Shown here piece by piece: positions 61,779 through 64,000 of a stretch of DNA of 64,000 nucleotides; position 1 is the first letter of the stretch, and each line of letters begins with the position of its first letter. Source of the stretch: Bradyrhizobium mercantei. Lineage in GTDB: Bacteria; Pseudomonadota; Alphaproteobacteria; Rhizobiales; Xanthobacteraceae. Both the position numbers and the translations under genes were made by a program. The stretch is from NCBI RefSeq assembly GCF_001982635.1, contig NZ_MKFI01000003.1, positions 248,001-312,000 on the forward strand, written 5' to 3'. Below the pieces are notes generated by a model that was given only the letters and a program-made list of their open reading frames with translations, searched no databases and was not told the DNA's origin.

Positions 61779-61792
61779 TTGACATAGATCAA
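61779..61792. promoter_or_regulatory. FixK/FNR box 9 (serving aspT)
   Basis: TTGACATAGATCAA (TTGA-N6-TCAA). A rightward class II start falls near 61827, 88 nt before the aspT ATG. The two boxes sit 126 bp apart, one per divergent gene. Confidence 0.72.
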
Positions 61793-61914
61793 CATCCTTC
61801 TCGCCAACCGCTGCCTGATATCGATCCACACGGTTGCGTCACCGCTTCGGTCACCCTGCGCGAGATCGGAGGGGCGCATGCCGAAGCCGCGGGACAGCAT
61901 GAACGGGTGACATC

Positions 61915-63606
61915 ATGATCGATTGGTTCTTCCAGACGCTCCGCACCTATCCCGAAATCGCAATCTTCGTCTCGCTGGCGCTGGGCTACTATTTCGGATC
62001 CTTCACCTACAAGGGTCTCGGTCTCGGCGCGGTCACCGCGACGCTGATCGCCGCTGTCATCATCGGCCAGATCGGGATCACCATTTCGGGCCCGCTCAAG
62101 CCGTTCTTCTTCCTGATGTTCCTGTTCGCAATCGGTTATGGCGTCGGACCGCAATTCGTGCGCGGCATCGCGCAGGACGGCATTCCACAGGCGATCTTCG
62201 CGGCGGTGGTCTGTGTCTTCTGTCTGATCGCTCCGTATCTCGGCGCGAAGATCGCCGGCTACGACGTCGGATCAGCCGTCGGGCTCTATGCCGGTTCGCA
62301 GACGATTTCCGCGTCGATGGGGCTCGCAACCGACGCCATCAATCGCCTCGGTCTGCCCGCGGACGAAGCCAAGAAGCTGCTCGATGCCATGCCGGTCGCC
62401 TATGCCGTGACTTATATTTTCGGCACGGTCGGCTCGGCGATCGTCCTGGCCCTGCTCGGACCGGCGTTGCTTGGCATCGATCTCGAGACCGCATGCAAGA
62501 AGTATGAGGAAGAGCACGGCGGCAAGAAGCAGCTGGGTGGCCCGGGGACGGCCTGGCACCAGTTCGATGTGCGCGCCTATCGCGTTCATGAGCGCGGACC
62601 CGTCGCCGGCAAGACGGTCGGGCAGGCGGAGGCACTGCTTCCCGATCATCGCATCTTCGTCCTCCGGCTCCGGCAAGCCGGCAAGATCGTGGAGGCAACT
62701 TCGGACACCGTCATTCATGCCGGCGACATCGTCGCCGTTGCAGGCCGCCGCGATGTGCTCGTCCAGCTGATCGGCGAGCAGGCCGAGGAAGTCGACGATC
62801 GCGAACTGCTGGCGGTGCCGATCGAGGGCGTCGATGTGTACGTGACCAGCAAGGACGTCGACGGCAAGACGCTCGAGGAGCTGGCGAAAGAGCCGGGCGC
62901 TCGCGGCGTATTCCTGCGCAAGATCGCGCGCGGCGCGATCGCGGTCGAGATTCCGATCCTGCCGAACACCAAGATCAACCGGGGCGACATTGTCACCCTG
63001 GTGGGCCGCACATCCGATGTCGCTGCCACCACCAAGATGCTGGGCCGGCCGGACCGTGCAACCGACGTTGCCGACGTCGCCTTCATCGGGGCCGCGATCG
63101 CGATCGGCGCCCTGGTCGGCGCCTTTGTCTACAAGATCGGAAGTGTGCCGCTCACGCTGTCCACCTCCGGCGGCGCGCTGATCTCCGGCCTGTTCTTCGG
63201 TTGGCTCCGATCAGTTCATCCGACCTTCGGCCGCATCCCGTCACCCACCGTGTGGTTCATGAACTCGGTCGGTCTGAACGTCTTCATCGCCATCGTCGGG
63301 ATCTCCTCAGGCCCGGGATTTGTCGCCGGCCTGCAAAAGCTCGGCTTCAGCCTGTTCCTCTGGGGCGTCGTCGTGACCACGGTGCCGCTGATCTTGGCGA
63401 TGTTCGTCGGCAAGTATGTATTTAAGTTCCACGACGCGATCCTGCTCGGGTGCTGCTCCGGCGCGCGGACGACGACCGCGTCGCTCGGCATGATCAACGA
63501 TCGCGCGAAAAGCCAGATTCCCGGCCTTGGCTATACCGTCACCTACGCGGTCGGAAACACCCTGCTCACGATCTGGGGCATGGTGCTGGTCATGATGATG
63601 ACATAG
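61915..63606 (+). CDS. aspT: aspartate:alanine exchanger (AspT family)
   Basis: 563 residues. Five N-terminal membrane segments with the AspT motif region ([60 protein letters not shown]), two cytoplasmic RCK_C-like domains (about 215-380; [20 protein letters not shown]) and five more segments ([20 protein letters not shown]). It exchanges external aspartate for internal alanine, moving net charge. Ribosome site is modest. It is divergent from aspD and followed after 13 bp by a second, similar gene. Confidence 0.92.
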   Translation: MIDWFFQTLRTYPEIAIFVSLALGYYFGSFTYKGLGLGAVTATLIAAVIIGQIGITISGPLKPFFFLMFLFAIGYGVGPQFVRGIAQDGIPQAIFAAVVCVFCLIAPYLGAKIAGYDVGSAVGLYAGSQTISASMGLATDAINRLGLPADEAKKLLDAMPVAYAVTYIFGTVGSAIVLALLGPALLGIDLETACKKYEEEHGGKKQLGGPGTAWHQFDVRAYRVHERGPVAGKTVGQAEALLPDHRIFVLRLRQAGKIVEATSDTVIHAGDIVAVAGRRDVLVQLIGEQAEEVDDRELLAVPIEGVDVYVTSKDVDGKTLEELAKEPGARGVFLRKIARGAIAVEIPILPNTKINRGDIVTLVGRTSDVAATTKMLGRPDRATDVADVAFIGAAIAIGALVGAFVYKIGSVPLTLSTSGGALISGLFFGWLRSVHPTFGRIPSPTVWFMNSVGLNVFIAIVGISSGPGFVAGLQKLGFSLFLWGVVVTTVPLILAMFVGKYVFKFHDAILLGCCSGARTTTASLGMINDRAKSQIPGLGYTVTYAVGNTLLTIWGMVLVMMMT

Positions 63607-63619
63607 CCGCGGCCCGACG

Positions 63620-64000
63620 ATGTTGGTCTGGCTGCAGCAGTTTCTCGTCCGTTATCCGGAGCTCGCGCTGTTCCTGGTGATCGCGGCGGGCTACTGGATC
63701 GGAAGCTTCAGGATCGGCGCTTTCAGCCTTGGCCCGGTGACGGGCGCGCTCTTTGCTGGCCTTGCGGTTGGCGACTTCGCGCATGTGCCCGTCTCCGGCA
63801 TGACGAAATCCTTTCTATTTCTGCTGTTTCTGTTCGGCGTCGGCTATTCGGTCGGGCCGCAATTCGTGCTGGCGATGAAGCGGGACGGGCTTAAGCCCGT
63901 GCTGATGGCCATTGTGGTGAGCCTCACCGGTCTTGCGGCAGCGATCGTCGTGGCACGCGTGCTGCGGCTTGACGCCGGCTTTGCGGCCGGGCTGATGTCG
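63620..64000 (+). CDS. second AspT-family exchanger, 3' end cut by window edge
   Basis: The first 127 codons are visible, starting MLVWLQQFLVRYPELALFLV. FRIGAFSLGPVTGALFAGLA and FLFLLFLFGVGYSVGPQFVL match the same positions of the first AspT, so this is a tandem paralogue. It starts 13 bp after the aspT stop and is surely in the same operon. No stop occurs before the edge. Confidence 0.85.
   Translation, partial: MLVWLQQFLVRYPELALFLVIAAGYWIGSFRIGAFSLGPVTGALFAGLAVGDFAHVPVSGMTKSFLFLLFLFGVGYSVGPQFVLAMKRDGLKPVLMAIVVSLTGLAAAIVVARVLRLDAGFAAGLMS

Overview
The window is GC-rich, densely coded DNA from an alphaproteobacterium, most likely a Bradyrhizobium- or Rhodopseudomonas-like member of the Nitrobacteraceae. 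This is inferred from gene content: a FixK/FNR network, an aspD/aspT pair, DUF3300/DUF2950 neighbours, PPK2, IalB-like and many LysR proteins. No rRNA, tRNA or CRISPR array was seen.

Layout. (1) 1-5.6 kb: a UxaA-type sugar-acid dehydratase running off the left edge, a polar amino-acid-type ABC transporter, and a divergent GntR/FCD-like regulator with two winged helices. (2) 5.8-7.9 kb: a TetR regulator, a SnoaL-like protein and an MDR oxidoreductase, with a 20-bp palindromic operator between the last two. (3) 8-24 kb: an eroded accessory zone. It holds wrecks of a tyrosine integrase, a LysR regulator, a glycoside hydrolase and a dadA-like gene, plus a repeat present twice. Intact genes lie between them (semialdehyde dehydrogenase, tautomerase, GH13, LysR, DUF2855, MocR, cupin, thioredoxin-like protein). 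(4) 23.9-25.7 kb: an MFS exporter divergent from an ArsR-type regulator, with TCGTACA half-sites between them. (5) 25.7-38.9 kb: a catabolic cluster (hydroxyacid dehydrogenase, flavin dehydrogenase, MHS transporter, two oxidoreductases, a LysR regulator, then a translationally coupled CoA operon of OB-fold protein, thiolase, SDR, crotonase, CoA-transferase and thioesterase). Two near-identical LysR boxes tie its two halves together. (6) 39-64 kb: a stress and energy island.

The island in (6) is the most interesting part. Nine 14-bp FixK/FNR boxes (TTGA-N6-TCAA) sit in intergenic regions in front of a secreted ClpP/SppA-like protein, an AI-2E-type transporter and K+ channel, an alpha/beta hydrolase, an Orn/Lys/Arg-type decarboxylase, PPK2 and its partner, a membrane/HlyD pair, DUF3300/DUF2950, UspA, aspartate 4-decarboxylase and the aspartate:alanine exchanger. 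Most boxes lie where a class II site should, about 41 bp ahead of a plausible transcription start. The island also carries its own FixK/FNR-type regulator, and a histidine kinase with a periplasmic ABC-type ligand domain followed by a FixJ-like and a CheY-like response regulator. This looks like a FixL-FixJ-FixK cascade whose haem sensor has been swapped for a small-molecule sensor. The likely output is anaerobic pH and energy homeostasis through amino-acid decarboxylation, K+ flux and polyphosphate.
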